A DNA stretch of 11,529 bases. It comes from CAZJHM01 sp964545925. GTDB lineage: Archaea > Iainarchaeota > Iainarchaeia > Iainarchaeales > CAZJHM01. The stretch covers positions 1 through 11,529 of the forward strand of contig CAZJHM010000022.1 of the NCBI GenBank assembly GCA_964545925.1, given 5' to 3'. The notes under the pieces were generated by a model. That model saw only the letters and a list, made by a program, of their open reading frames with translations. It was not told where the DNA came from and made no database searches. Made by a program: the position numbers and the translations under genes. Of this stretch, positions 4,797 to 10,700 are shown piece by piece (within the stretch, counting starts at the first letter, position 1; each line of letters opens with the position of its first letter).

Positions 4797-5963
4797 TTGA
4801 AGATAGCGATTTTCTCTGACTTGCATTTAGGTTTTTCATTTGAAGACACAAATGATGCTTATGAAAATGCTTTATCTGCCTTCCAATTAGCAATACAAGA
4901 AAAAGCAGATTTAATTCTTTTAGCAGGAGATTTATTTGATAAAAGTATTCCCAACCAAGAAACTTGGTTACAAGCTTTTGAAATTTTTTCCCTAGCAAAA
5001 GATGTTCCATCTTCTCTTTCTTTCAAAATCAAAGATAAAGAAATTAAAGCAAAATCTCTACCAATTATCTCTATTAGTGGAACCCATGAATACAGAGCAA
5101 ACTTAACAAATTCTCTAGCAATCTTAGAAAAAGCAGGTTTCCTTTTTCGTCTTCATAATCAATATGCAATCTTTCCCGAATTAGCAATTTATGGTTTAAC
5201 AGGAATCCCTGAAAAATTCGCTCTCCCAGCAATCCAAAAACTTTCCCCTCAGCCAATTCCAAACAAATACAATATTTTTGTTTTCCATCAATCTCTCCAT
5301 GAATTCCTACCTTTTGATGAACATAATCTTCATATTCCTGATTTACCACTTTTTTTCAATCTTTACATAGATGGACATATCCACAAACCTTCTTTTCTTC
5401 CAGAACAAAAACTTCTAATAACAGGCTCAACAATTCTAACTCAAATGAAAGAACATGAACAATCTTCAAAGAAAGTTTTTTTCCTCTCTCTCCCAGAAGG
5501 AAAGCTTGAAGAAAAAGAAATTCCCAACCAACGTCCTTTTTTCTATAAAAAAATAAAAGCAGATTCAAAATCCAAACAAGAAATTTATTCTGAAATCTCT
5601 CAATTTCTATCTCAAATTCTTTCCACACCGAAAAAAAAGAAACCAATAATCAGAATAAAAATCTCTGGAAAACTCCAAAAAGGAGAAACAACAGATTTCC
5701 AATTTCCAAAAACAGAAGAAGCATATCTAAAAATAGACACAGACACAGAAGAAAATATTTTTGAATCATCCTTAACAAATCTAAGAAATCTTCAACAAGA
5801 AAAAACATCCATAAAAGAACAAGCAATCTCTCTTTTAGAAAATAAACTCAAAGAAACTTCTTTTTCTTCTTCTCTTTCTATCCCTTTTCTTTTTGAGCTT
5901 TTAGAAAAGAATCCAGAAGAAGCTGAAAAATACCTTTTAGAAAAAAACCAAACTTATAAATAG
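4797..5963 (+). CDS. Mre11/SbcD-like calcineurin-type nuclease
   Basis: This 388-residue protein starts at TTG and reads MKIAIFSDLHLG, the exact phosphoesterase motif I of the Mre11/SbcD family (D8, H10). Motif II is A-G-D-L-F-D (D45). Motif III is S-G-T-H-E (about 94-98), where the usual metal-binding Asn of G-N-H is Thr. Later motifs are F-H-Q-S (H164) and G-H-I-H (H193-196 region), followed by T-G-S-T. The C-terminal 160 residues are charged and helical, as in the Rad50-binding end of Mre11. Family members process DNA ends with Rad50, but no rad50, herA or nurA is visible here, so a role in double-strand break repair is inferred from family alone. With only 18 nt after the tRNA and no space for its own TATA box, it is probably transcribed together with tRNA-Cys. 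Confidence 0.85.
   Translation: MKIAIFSDLHLGFSFEDTNDAYENALSAFQLAIQEKADLILLAGDLFDKSIPNQETWLQAFEIFSLAKDVPSSLSFKIKDKEIKAKSLPIISISGTHEYRANLTNSLAILEKAGFLFRLHNQYAIFPELAIYGLTGIPEKFALPAIQKLSPQPIPNKYNIFVFHQSLHEFLPFDEHNLHIPDLPLFFNLYIDGHIHKPSFLPEQKLLITGSTILTQMKEHEQSSKKVFFLSLPEGKLEEKEIPNQRPFFYKKIKADSKSKQEIYSEISQFLSQILSTPKKKKPIIRIKISGKLQKGETTDFQFPKTEEAYLKIDTDTEENIFESSLTNLRNLQQEKTSIKEQAISLLENKLKETSFSSSLSIPFLFELLEKNPEEAEKYLLEKNQTYK
5954..5961 (+). promoter_or_regulatory. TATA element for the ferredoxin operon
   Basis: TTATAAAT sits on the last codons of the nuclease gene. It predicts a start near 5984 and a leader of about 23 nt that includes the ribosome-binding site at 5996-6000. Confidence 0.5.
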
Positions 5964-5995
5964 ATTTCTATCCTTTTTTTCAGTATAACTTGCAA

Positions 5996-6000
5996 GGTGA
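5996..6000 (+). promoter_or_regulatory. Ribosome-binding site of the ferredoxin gene
   Basis: GGTGA lies 6 nt before ATG 6007, a good match and spacing for archaeal translation initiation. Confidence 0.65.
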
Positions 6001-6006
6001 ATTAAA

Positions 6007-6195
6007 ATGTCATTTAATCCAACAATAGATAAAAACAAATGTATAGGTTGTGGAGCATGTGTAAATGTTTGCCCAGTTAAAGTTTATATTCTAAAAGATG
6101 GAAAAGCACATCCTGAAAATCCGACAAAATGTATAGGTTGTAAAGCTTGTGAATCTGTTTGTCCAGTACAAGCAATAAAAGTAGAGGAAAAATAA
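6007..6195 (+). CDS. Small 2[4Fe-4S] ferredoxin
   Basis: The 62-residue protein has two complete cluster motifs, C-I-G-C-G-A-C-V-N-V-C-P (12-23) and C-I-G-C-K-A-C-E-S-V-C-P (41-52). Each is C-x2-C-x2-C-x3-C-P, which binds two [4Fe-4S] clusters in the classic pseudo-twofold fold. Length is typical of clostridial-type ferredoxins. It would be a soluble low-potential electron carrier; the donor and acceptor are not shown by the context. The stop TAA is followed with no gap by the ATG of the beta-CASP RNase, so the two are one operon. Confidence 0.95.
   Translation: MSFNPTIDKNKCIGCGACVNVCPVKVYILKDGKAHPENPTKCIGCKACESVCPVQAIKVEEK
6184..6187 (+). promoter_or_regulatory. Shine-Dalgarno site for the beta-CASP RNase
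   Basis: GAGG inside the last codons of the ferredoxin gene is 8 nt before ATG 6196 and 14 nt before the alternative ATG 6202. This favours the first. Confidence 0.45.
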
Positions 6196-7467
6196 ATGTC
6201 AATGAAAATAACTCCATTAGGGGGAGCAGAAGAAGTCGGAAGAAGCTCTTTTCTGGTAGACACAGGAGAAAAAATACTTTTTGAACATGGAATAAAACTC
6301 GGAGCTGAACACACAGAATATCCATCTCCTGTTCAAACCCATTTAGATTCAGTTGTTCTCTCTCATGCTCATTTGGACCATTCAGGTTTTATCCCATATC
6401 TTTTCTTAAATCATAAATTCCCTTCTTTTATGACTCATCAAACTTTAGATTTATCAAGTGTTCTTTGGTATGATACTCTAAAAATAGAAGGACTAGAAAA
6501 TAAAATTCCCAGATGGACAAAAACTGAAATAGAAAAAACAAGAAAATATACTTTTTCTCCACCTTATAAATCAAGAATAGAAATTGCACACAACACTTTC
6601 TTGAAATTCTTAGATGCTGGACATATCTTAGGCTCATCTTTATGTGAAGTTCAATACAAAGAATTCAACCTTCTTTATACTGGTGATTTCAAATTAAATG
6701 AAACCTCGCTTCACAATGGATGCGATTTGTCTTCAAAACCAGACATTTTGATTACAGAATCAACTTATGGTGACAGAGAACAAATCCCAAGAAAAAAAAC
6801 CGAAAAGGATTTTGTAGAAAGCATAAAAAAAGTTATAGACAGTGGAGGTTTAGCAGTTATCCCAGCATTTGCTGTTGGACGTTCTCAGGAAGTTCTCCAA
6901 ACAATGTATGAATATAATTTAGATGCTCCAATCTATCTGGATGGTATGGGAAAAAAAGTAGCAAACATCTATTTAGAGAACAAAGACTTAGTAAAAAATC
7001 CAAAAGATTTGCAGAAATCAATAAGAAAAGCAATTTTAGTTACAAACAAAAAAACAAGAAAAGAAGCAATGCAAAAAGGAAATGTAGTTGTAACAACAGC
7101 AGGAATGCTCCAAGGCGGACCAGCTCATCTTTATATTAATGAAATTTACAATGATTCCAATTCAGCAATTTTCTTAACAGGTTATCAAGTAGAAGGAACC
7201 CCTGGAAGAAGATTAATGGACACAGGAAAAATGGTGTTAGAAGGACAAGACAGAAAAGTAAAAGCACAAGTCAGAAAGTTTGAATTTTCAACTCATGCAG
7301 ATCAAGTTGAACTTATTAAATCAATAAAAAAATGGAGTCCTAAACAAATAATTTTAGGACATGGAGACAAAATAGTTGTTCAAAAATTTAAACAAAAAAT
7401 AAAAGATGAAACAGGAATAGAAACAATAATTGCAGAAAAAGACAAAACAATTGACATCAAACTTTGA
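6196..7467 (+). CDS. Beta-CASP metallo-beta-lactamase RNase, aCPSF2-like
   Basis: This 423-residue protein has the metallo-beta-lactamase metal motifs H-A-H-L-D-H (57-62), A-G-H-I-L-G-S (H143) and Y-T-G-D-F (D164). A beta-CASP domain follows, with E-S-T-Y-G-D-R (motif A, E188), P-A-F-A-V-G-R-S-Q-E, S-T-H-A-D-Q (H367) and L-G-H-G (H389). These mark an RNA endo/5'-exonuclease related to CPSF73. It lacks the N-terminal KH domains of aCPSF1, the archaeal transcription-termination nuclease, so it fits the shorter aCPSF2 class, whose roles are in RNA maturation and decay. All visible catalytic residues are present. Start ATG 6196 abuts the ferredoxin stop and has GAGG upstream; ATG 6202 is the alternative. 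It is translated as the second gene of the ferredoxin unit. Confidence 0.92.
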   Translation: MSMKITPLGGAEEVGRSSFLVDTGEKILFEHGIKLGAEHTEYPSPVQTHLDSVVLSHAHLDHSGFIPYLFLNHKFPSFMTHQTLDLSSVLWYDTLKIEGLENKIPRWTKTEIEKTRKYTFSPPYKSRIEIAHNTFLKFLDAGHILGSSLCEVQYKEFNLLYTGDFKLNETSLHNGCDLSSKPDILITESTYGDREQIPRKKTEKDFVESIKKVIDSGGLAVIPAFAVGRSQEVLQTMYEYNLDAPIYLDGMGKKVANIYLENKDLVKNPKDLQKSIRKAILVTNKKTRKEAMQKGNVVVTTAGMLQGGPAHLYINEIYNDSNSAIFLTGYQVEGTPGRRLMDTGKMVLEGQDRKVKAQVRKFEFSTHADQVELIKSIKKWSPKQIILGHGDKIVVQKFKQKIKDETGIETIIAEKDKTIDIKL

Positions 7468-7468
7468 A

Positions 7469-7491
7469 TTTTTCCTTTCTTTAAAATTTTT
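7469..7491 (+). terminator. T-rich tracts after the beta-CASP gene
   Basis: Two runs of five T (7469-7473 and 7487-7491) within a T-rich stretch directly after the stop look like an archaeal terminator. Beyond the promoter at 7559 I see nothing else in the gap 7468-7587. Confidence 0.35.
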
Positions 7492-7558
7492 CTTAAGATT
7501 TATTTCCTATATTTATTTTAAAATCATCAACTACAAAAAACCAAAATAAAAGAATAGA

Positions 7559-7566
7559 TTTTTATT
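7559..7566 (+). promoter_or_regulatory. TATA element for nmd3
   Basis: TTTTTATT, centred at 7562.5, is exactly 25.5 nt before ATG 7588. The element and spacing are the same as at 3223-3230, predicting a leaderless mRNA. Confidence 0.5.
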
Positions 7567-7587
7567 GTCTTTCTCTCCTTTTCTCAT

Positions 7588-8178
7588 ATGTCTTATTCCT
7601 TTTGTCCAAAATGTGGTGAAAAAACAAATCAATCTGGACTCTGCCAAAAATGTCTTATATCTGAAATTCAAATTCCAGTTATTCAACCAATAAAAAAATG
7701 CAATCTATGTCCTCTTTTTTTCTTTAACAATCGTTGGCAAGAACTAAATCAAGAAACACTTTCAACTTATCTCAAAAAGCAATTAAAAAAATTCTCTCCC
7801 TCTCTTTTATCCTTTTCTTTATCCGAAGAAAATATCCAAGCCAATCTTTCTCTTTTTTCCGGAACTTCGGAATTCACAACAACTATTTCAATCCCTATTT
7901 CTAAAAGTATTTGTGATTCCTGTATGAAAATTAAATCAGATTATTATGAAGCTTTTATCCAACTTCGTGGAGATATTCCTTTGCCTGAAAGCCCAGACAT
8001 AATAAGAATCCAAAAAACAAAAGGAGGGCAAGATATTTTTTTCCTAACAAAAAAGAAAGCAATTTCTTATTCAAAAAAACTCCCCAAACCAAAAGAAATC
8101 AAATATTCTTCCTCAGTTGTAGGTATGCTTTCCTCAGGCAAAAACAAAAAGAAATATACAATCCTTCTTCGCTACTAA
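7588..8178 (+). CDS. nmd3: NMD3-family large-subunit maturation protein (short archaeal form)
   Basis: This 196-residue protein has two zinc-binding units: C6-x2-C9 with C19-x2-C22, and C38-x2-C41 with C109-x2-C112. The second is followed by the NMD3 signature Y-Y-E-A-F-I-Q-L-R-G at 119-128. Further on, G-G-Q-D-I-F-F-L-T-K-K-K-A and the S-S-V-V-G element match the family pattern for the end of the core domain. In eukaryotes NMD3 binds the pre-60S subunit and guides export. In archaea, with no nucleus, it is thought to act in late large-subunit assembly. The chain ends soon after the core, so the C-terminal domains of longer relatives are missing or very reduced. It is a single gene with its own leaderless-type promoter. 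Confidence 0.87.
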   Translation: MSYSFCPKCGEKTNQSGLCQKCLISEIQIPVIQPIKKCNLCPLFFFNNRWQELNQETLSTYLKKQLKKFSPSLLSFSLSEENIQANLSLFSGTSEFTTTISIPISKSICDSCMKIKSDYYEAFIQLRGDIPLPESPDIIRIQKTKGGQDIFFLTKKKAISYSKKLPKPKEIKYSSSVVGMLSSGKNKKKYTILLRY

Positions 8179-8190
8179 CTCACAGAAAAG

Positions 8191-8199
8191 AATTAAAAA
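8191..8199 (+). promoter_or_regulatory. TATA element for the Sec61-beta gene
   Basis: AATTAAAAA, centred at 8195, is 26 nt before ATG 8221, again predicting a leaderless transcript. Confidence 0.5.
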
Positions 8200-8220
8200 C
8201 CTGTTGCACCAATTTTTCTT

Positions 8221-8391
8221 ATGGTTAAATTAAGAAGAGGAACATCTTTTGCTCGCCCAAGTTCAGCTTTGGGTTTAATGTCTTTTTCAGACACTGGAAA
8301 AAAAGCACCTCAATTAACCCCAGAAATAGTTATTGTAATTACTCTTTTGTTTGCAATAGCAATTCTTCTACTCCGAACTTTTTCAGCCTAA
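8221..8391 (+). CDS. secG: Preprotein translocase subunit Sec61-beta (archaeal SecG)
   Basis: A 56-residue frame starts with a basic MVKLRRG, then carries P-S-S-A-L-G-L-M-S-F (13-22), the conserved cytosolic element of archaeal Sec61-beta (P-x-S-x-A-G-L-x-x-F). Near 32-35 there is L-T-P-E, then one membrane helix (about 35-52) and a short tail. That is the normal length and layout of the smallest subunit of the SecYEbeta channel, which lies across the membrane as a single tail anchor. The TATA element 26 nt upstream supports ATG 8221. It lies alone between nmd3 and the regulator, with its own promoter, and is easily missed because of size. Confidence 0.88.
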   Translation: MVKLRRGTSFARPSSALGLMSFSDTGKKAPQLTPEIVIVITLLFAIAILLLRTFSA

Positions 8392-8420
8392 TTTTCTTTT
8401 TAACAAAGATTTCAAAACAA

Positions 8421-8427
8421 TTATAAA
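8421..8427 (+). promoter_or_regulatory. TATA element for the XRE-type regulator
   Basis: TTATAAA, centred at 8424, is 26 nt before ATG 8450. It is preceded by AAAACAA, a plausible TFB recognition element, and a leaderless mRNA is expected. Confidence 0.6.
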
Positions 8428-8449
8428 CACTAGACGAACATTATTATAT

Positions 8450-9160
8450 ATGCCTTCGATAATTGCCTATATAGCTGGAGAAATAACTTTAAGCAAAAAC
8501 TCAGGAGAATCTTTCAAGAAATGGAGAAATATCTTTAGTGTAAGTCAAGTAGATTTAGCTAATCACTTAAAAGTAAAACCCTCCACTCTTTCAGATTATG
8601 AAGGAGGAAGAAGAAAAAACCCCGGAATAAATGTTGTCTCAAGATTTGTCACTGCTTTAACAGAAATAGACAAGAAAAGAGGAGGACAAGTTTTAGCCCG
8701 TTTAGAAGCAGATTTACCAAAAAGTGCAGCATTTGAACTCCACGAATTCTATACTTCTATTTCAGGTTTAGATTTTATGAAAAAAATAAATGCAAAATGT
8801 GTTGCCAACCTAGAAAAATTAAAAGAAACAAAAATATATGGTGTAACAATTGTTGATTCAATAAAAATGATTCTAGATACTCCAGTCCACGAGTATTTAC
8901 AACTCTATGGAAAAACTCCAGAAAGAGCTTTAATCTTCAAACAAGTTGAAACAGGAAGAAGTCCAATGATTGCAGTTAAAATTGGAAAATTCAGCACAGA
9001 AATTGCTCCATCAATAGTTGTTCTTAACAGCAAACTTCTTTCAGAAGAAAAAGTAGACAAAGTAGCAATTGCAATAGCTAAAAAGGAAAAAATACCTCTT
9101 CTTTTAACAAAAGAACCAATAGAAAAAATAATTTCTTCCATTTCTTCAATGGAAGTCTAA
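8450..9160 (+). CDS. Archaeal XRE-type HTH transcriptional regulator (COG1709-like)
   Basis: The 236-residue protein opens with I-A-G-E-I-T-L-S and a Cro/C1-type helix-turn-helix at about 22-75. This contains F-K-K-W-R-N-I-F, S-Q-V-D-L-A-N-H-L-K-V-K-P-S-T-L-S-D-Y-E and G-R-R-K-N-P-G, which is the pattern of the conserved archaeal COG1709 regulators. The C-terminal half (about 120-230) forms a mixed alpha/beta domain with E-R-A-L-I-F-K-Q-V-E-T-G-R-S-P, which may sense a ligand; its effector is unknown to me. The family is widespread in archaea as single-copy, probably global or housekeeping regulators. The targets are not evident here. It converges with the small membrane gene and their stop codons abut. 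Confidence 0.85.
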   Translation: MPSIIAYIAGEITLSKNSGESFKKWRNIFSVSQVDLANHLKVKPSTLSDYEGGRRKNPGINVVSRFVTALTEIDKKRGGQVLARLEADLPKSAAFELHEFYTSISGLDFMKKINAKCVANLEKLKETKIYGVTIVDSIKMILDTPVHEYLQLYGKTPERALIFKQVETGRSPMIAVKIGKFSTEIAPSIVVLNSKLLSEEKVDKVAIAIAKKEKIPLLLTKEPIEKIISSISSMEV

Positions 9161-9496
9161 TTATTCAGTAGGCACAATACAATATCCTTCAATATTTATA
9201 GCTTGTATATATTTCTGTTCGTTTTTCTCAATTATTTTAAACCCAAGTTGCTTGTAACTATCCTCCAAACTTTCATTTATTGCTATTTCTACAACCTCAG
9301 GTTCTCCATACCAATAACCACCAGAAGCAAAACACCAATCTCCTTCAATAATACTTTGTTTTGCCAAACTAATTAAAAATTCTTTATCTATTTCTTCTTT
9401 ATTGTAATTTTCATTTCCAAAAATCAAATAACCAATTATTATTCCAATTATTAATACAGCCAAAAGATATCCTATTGGTTTTATTTTATCTTTCAT
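9161..9496 (-). CDS. Small membrane-anchored protein of unknown function
   Basis: This 111-residue protein has a basic N-terminus (K2, K4, K6), one hydrophobic helix at about 8-27, then an acidic, probably extracytoplasmic domain. The order suggests a signal anchor with the C-terminus outside. The domain has only two cysteines, C55 and C106, which could pair, and an aromatic-rich patch D-W-C-F-A-S-G-G-Y-W-Y-G at 53-64. I do not recognise a family. It has its own TATA element, so it is not simply the tail of the operon upstream. The open frame, the promoter at the right distance and the precise abutment with the neighbouring stop support it as a real gene. Confidence 0.65.
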   Translation of the reverse strand: MKDKIKPIGYLLAVLIIGIIIGYLIFGNENYNKEEIDKEFLISLAKQSIIEGDWCFASGGYWYGEPEVVEIAINESLEDSYKQLGFKIIEKNEQKYIQAINIEGYCIVPTE

Positions 9497-9517
9497 ACTT
9501 ATCTACTCTCCCATTAC

Positions 9518-9527
9518 CTTTAAAAAT
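9518..9527 (-). promoter_or_regulatory. TATA element for the small membrane protein gene
   Basis: On the minus strand this reads ATTTTTAAAG, centred at 9522.5, 26.5 nt before the ATG at 9496. It begins right after the TAA stop of the dolichol-kinase-like gene (9529-9531), so the promoter fills the short gap. Confidence 0.5.
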
Positions 9528-9528
9528 A

Positions 9529-10053
9529 TTACAATCCCAAAACAAAAGGCCCAAAAAAAGCCAAACTCAAATTATCTTCAAAAGGCAAAGCTTCAATTAT
9601 CCCCAAAAATATCCCTAATAAAGGATTAAAACCAAATAAAAAAAGCAAAATTCCAGAACTCACTACAAATGCCAAACTTCCTTCAATTGTTTTTCCTTCA
9701 ATATATTTTTTAGTTCCAAATCTTTTTCCAATCAAAGCAGATAAACAATCACTTATACTTACAATTAAAATCAAAACTAAAACTCCTGATTGCAAAGGAT
9801 GCAAACTGAAAATCAAAAGCATCCCAAAAAAAAGAAATCCAGAAAATCCTTTTCTTTCCCCTCTTTCAACTTCTTGAAGAAATCTTTCAATCTTAGCAAC
9901 CTTAAATTTTCTGTGGTAAAGATAAACTAATCCCCCAATAATTAACCCACTAAGAGCAAAAACAAAAAGAATTTCTTTCCCAAAAAAATAGTATACACAA
10001 GCACCTACTAATCCAAAAATTAAATGCACTGCCTGCCTAAGCAGTTCATTCAT
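9529..10053 (-). CDS. Dolichol kinase / phytol kinase-like CTP-dependent membrane enzyme (SEC59/DGK1/VTE5 family)
   Basis: The 174-residue protein has about five or six membrane segments. Its loops hold the family signature: S-D-C-L-S-A-L-I-G-K-R-F-G (101-113), G-K-T-I-E-G-S (120-126) and E-A-L-P-F-E-D-N-L (154-162). Relatives transfer phosphate from CTP to polyprenols, phytol or diacylglycerol. An archaeal member could phosphorylate dolichol for glycan carriers or salvage prenyl alcohols. The substrate is not decided by sequence. The length is near that of the shorter members. The ATG overlaps the fibrillarin stop by 4 nt (ATGA), with a strong ribosome site just upstream. It is the last gene of the operon, an unexpected partner for box C/D proteins. 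Confidence 0.8.
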   Translation of the reverse strand: MNELLRQAVHLIFGLVGACVYYFFGKEILFVFALSGLIIGGLVYLYHRKFKVAKIERFLQEVERGERKGFSGFLFFGMLLIFSLHPLQSGVLVLILIVSISDCLSALIGKRFGTKKYIEGKTIEGSLAFVVSSGILLFLFGFNPLLGIFLGIIEALPFEDNLSLAFFGPFVLGL

Positions 10054-10700
10054 TTTTTCTTCCTCCCTAAAATAAACAAATGGTCTTTTTCATATCTATG
10101 AATATCAATCTTCTCCAAGATTTCAAATTCTTTTTCAAGTTCTTTAACTTCTCTCTTAAATATTTCTCTTTTATCTTGTCTTTGAGATATACTTCTTGCT
10201 TTAATAGCCATCATTAAGTATCCTCCTTTGTTCAAAAGATAGGAATTTTTAAGAACAATTTTTGCTTGCTCTTTTTGACTTATATCTTGATAAATAAAAT
10301 CAACTTTTCCTTCAATCCCATATTTTTCAGGATTGTTTGCATTTTCAATTATTGGTATCATATTTTCTCTTTCCATACAAACATCATAAAGTTTTACTGC
10401 ATTTCTTTCTCCCAATTCAACACAATAAACAATCCCATTTTTAGCAATATCTGAAAAATGACTTGGAGTAGTTCCCTGACTTGCTCCCAAATACAAAATT
10501 TTACATTTCTTTCCAACAGGAAATTTAGTCATCCCACATTTTATTGCTGCTCCTGCTTTACTTTTATAAGGGTTCCATTGTCTGTATTCTTTTCCCCCAT
10601 CTTTAACTAGTCTTTCACCATAAACTTTTTTTCCAGGAGTCAAATTCAATGTAAAGATTTTTCCTTTATCAATAATTATTCCATCACTCCATTCTTTCAT
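10050..10700 (-). CDS. flpA: Fibrillarin-like rRNA/tRNA 2'-O-methyltransferase
   Basis: This 216-residue SAM-dependent methyltransferase is the catalytic subunit of box C/D RNPs, which methylate ribose 2'-OH groups of rRNA and tRNA. Visible landmarks are V-Y-G-E-R-L (26-31), E-Y-R-Q-W-N-P-Y-K-S-K-A-G-A-A-I (38-53), the SAM loop L-Y-L-G-A-S-Q-G-T-T-P-S-H (69-81), E95, D139 in Y-Q-D-I-S, K167 in I-K-A-R-S-I-S, and H207 in Y-E-K-D-H. The usual K-D-K-H tetrad (K48, D139, K167, H207) appears intact. The usual G-A-A-S-G loop is varied to G-A-S-Q-G. Its ATG overlaps the Nop5 stop by 4 nt (ATGA), and GGGGGGAG at 10704-10711 in the Nop5 tail serves as the ribosome site. Confidence 0.95.
   Translation of the reverse strand: MKEWSDGIIIDKGKIFTLNLTPGKKVYGERLVKDGGKEYRQWNPYKSKAGAAIKCGMTKFPVGKKCKILYLGASQGTTPSHFSDIAKNGIVYCVELGERNAVKLYDVCMERENMIPIIENANNPEKYGIEGKVDFIYQDISQKEQAKIVLKNSYLLNKGGYLMMAIKARSISQRQDKREIFKREVKELEKEFEILEKIDIHRYEKDHLFILGRKKK
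10061..10068 (-). promoter_or_regulatory. Shine-Dalgarno site for the dolichol-kinase-like gene
   Basis: Minus-strand AGGGAGGA lies 7 nt before the ATG at 10053, within the last codons of fibrillarin. It is a strong purine site and supports translation of an internal operon gene. Confidence 0.6.

Noticed and set aside
4726..5010. 94-residue minus-strand frame
   Set aside because: It runs through the tRNA-Cys gene and antisense to the nuclease motif I region, so it cannot be a real gene.
5074..5646. Minus-strand frames inside the Mre11-like gene
   Set aside because: Antisense shadows of a gene with clear catalytic motifs, with no promoter or ribosome site.
6077..6637. Minus-strand frames opposite the ferredoxin and beta-CASP genes
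   Set aside because: Antisense shadows; the plus-strand proteins carry complete cluster and metal motifs.
8905..9141. Minus-strand frame opposite the XRE-type regulator
   Set aside because: Antisense shadow with no start signals.
10266..10454. Plus-strand frame inside fibrillarin
   Set aside because: Antisense shadow of a firmly identified gene; Asn/Ile/Phe-rich low-complexity translation.
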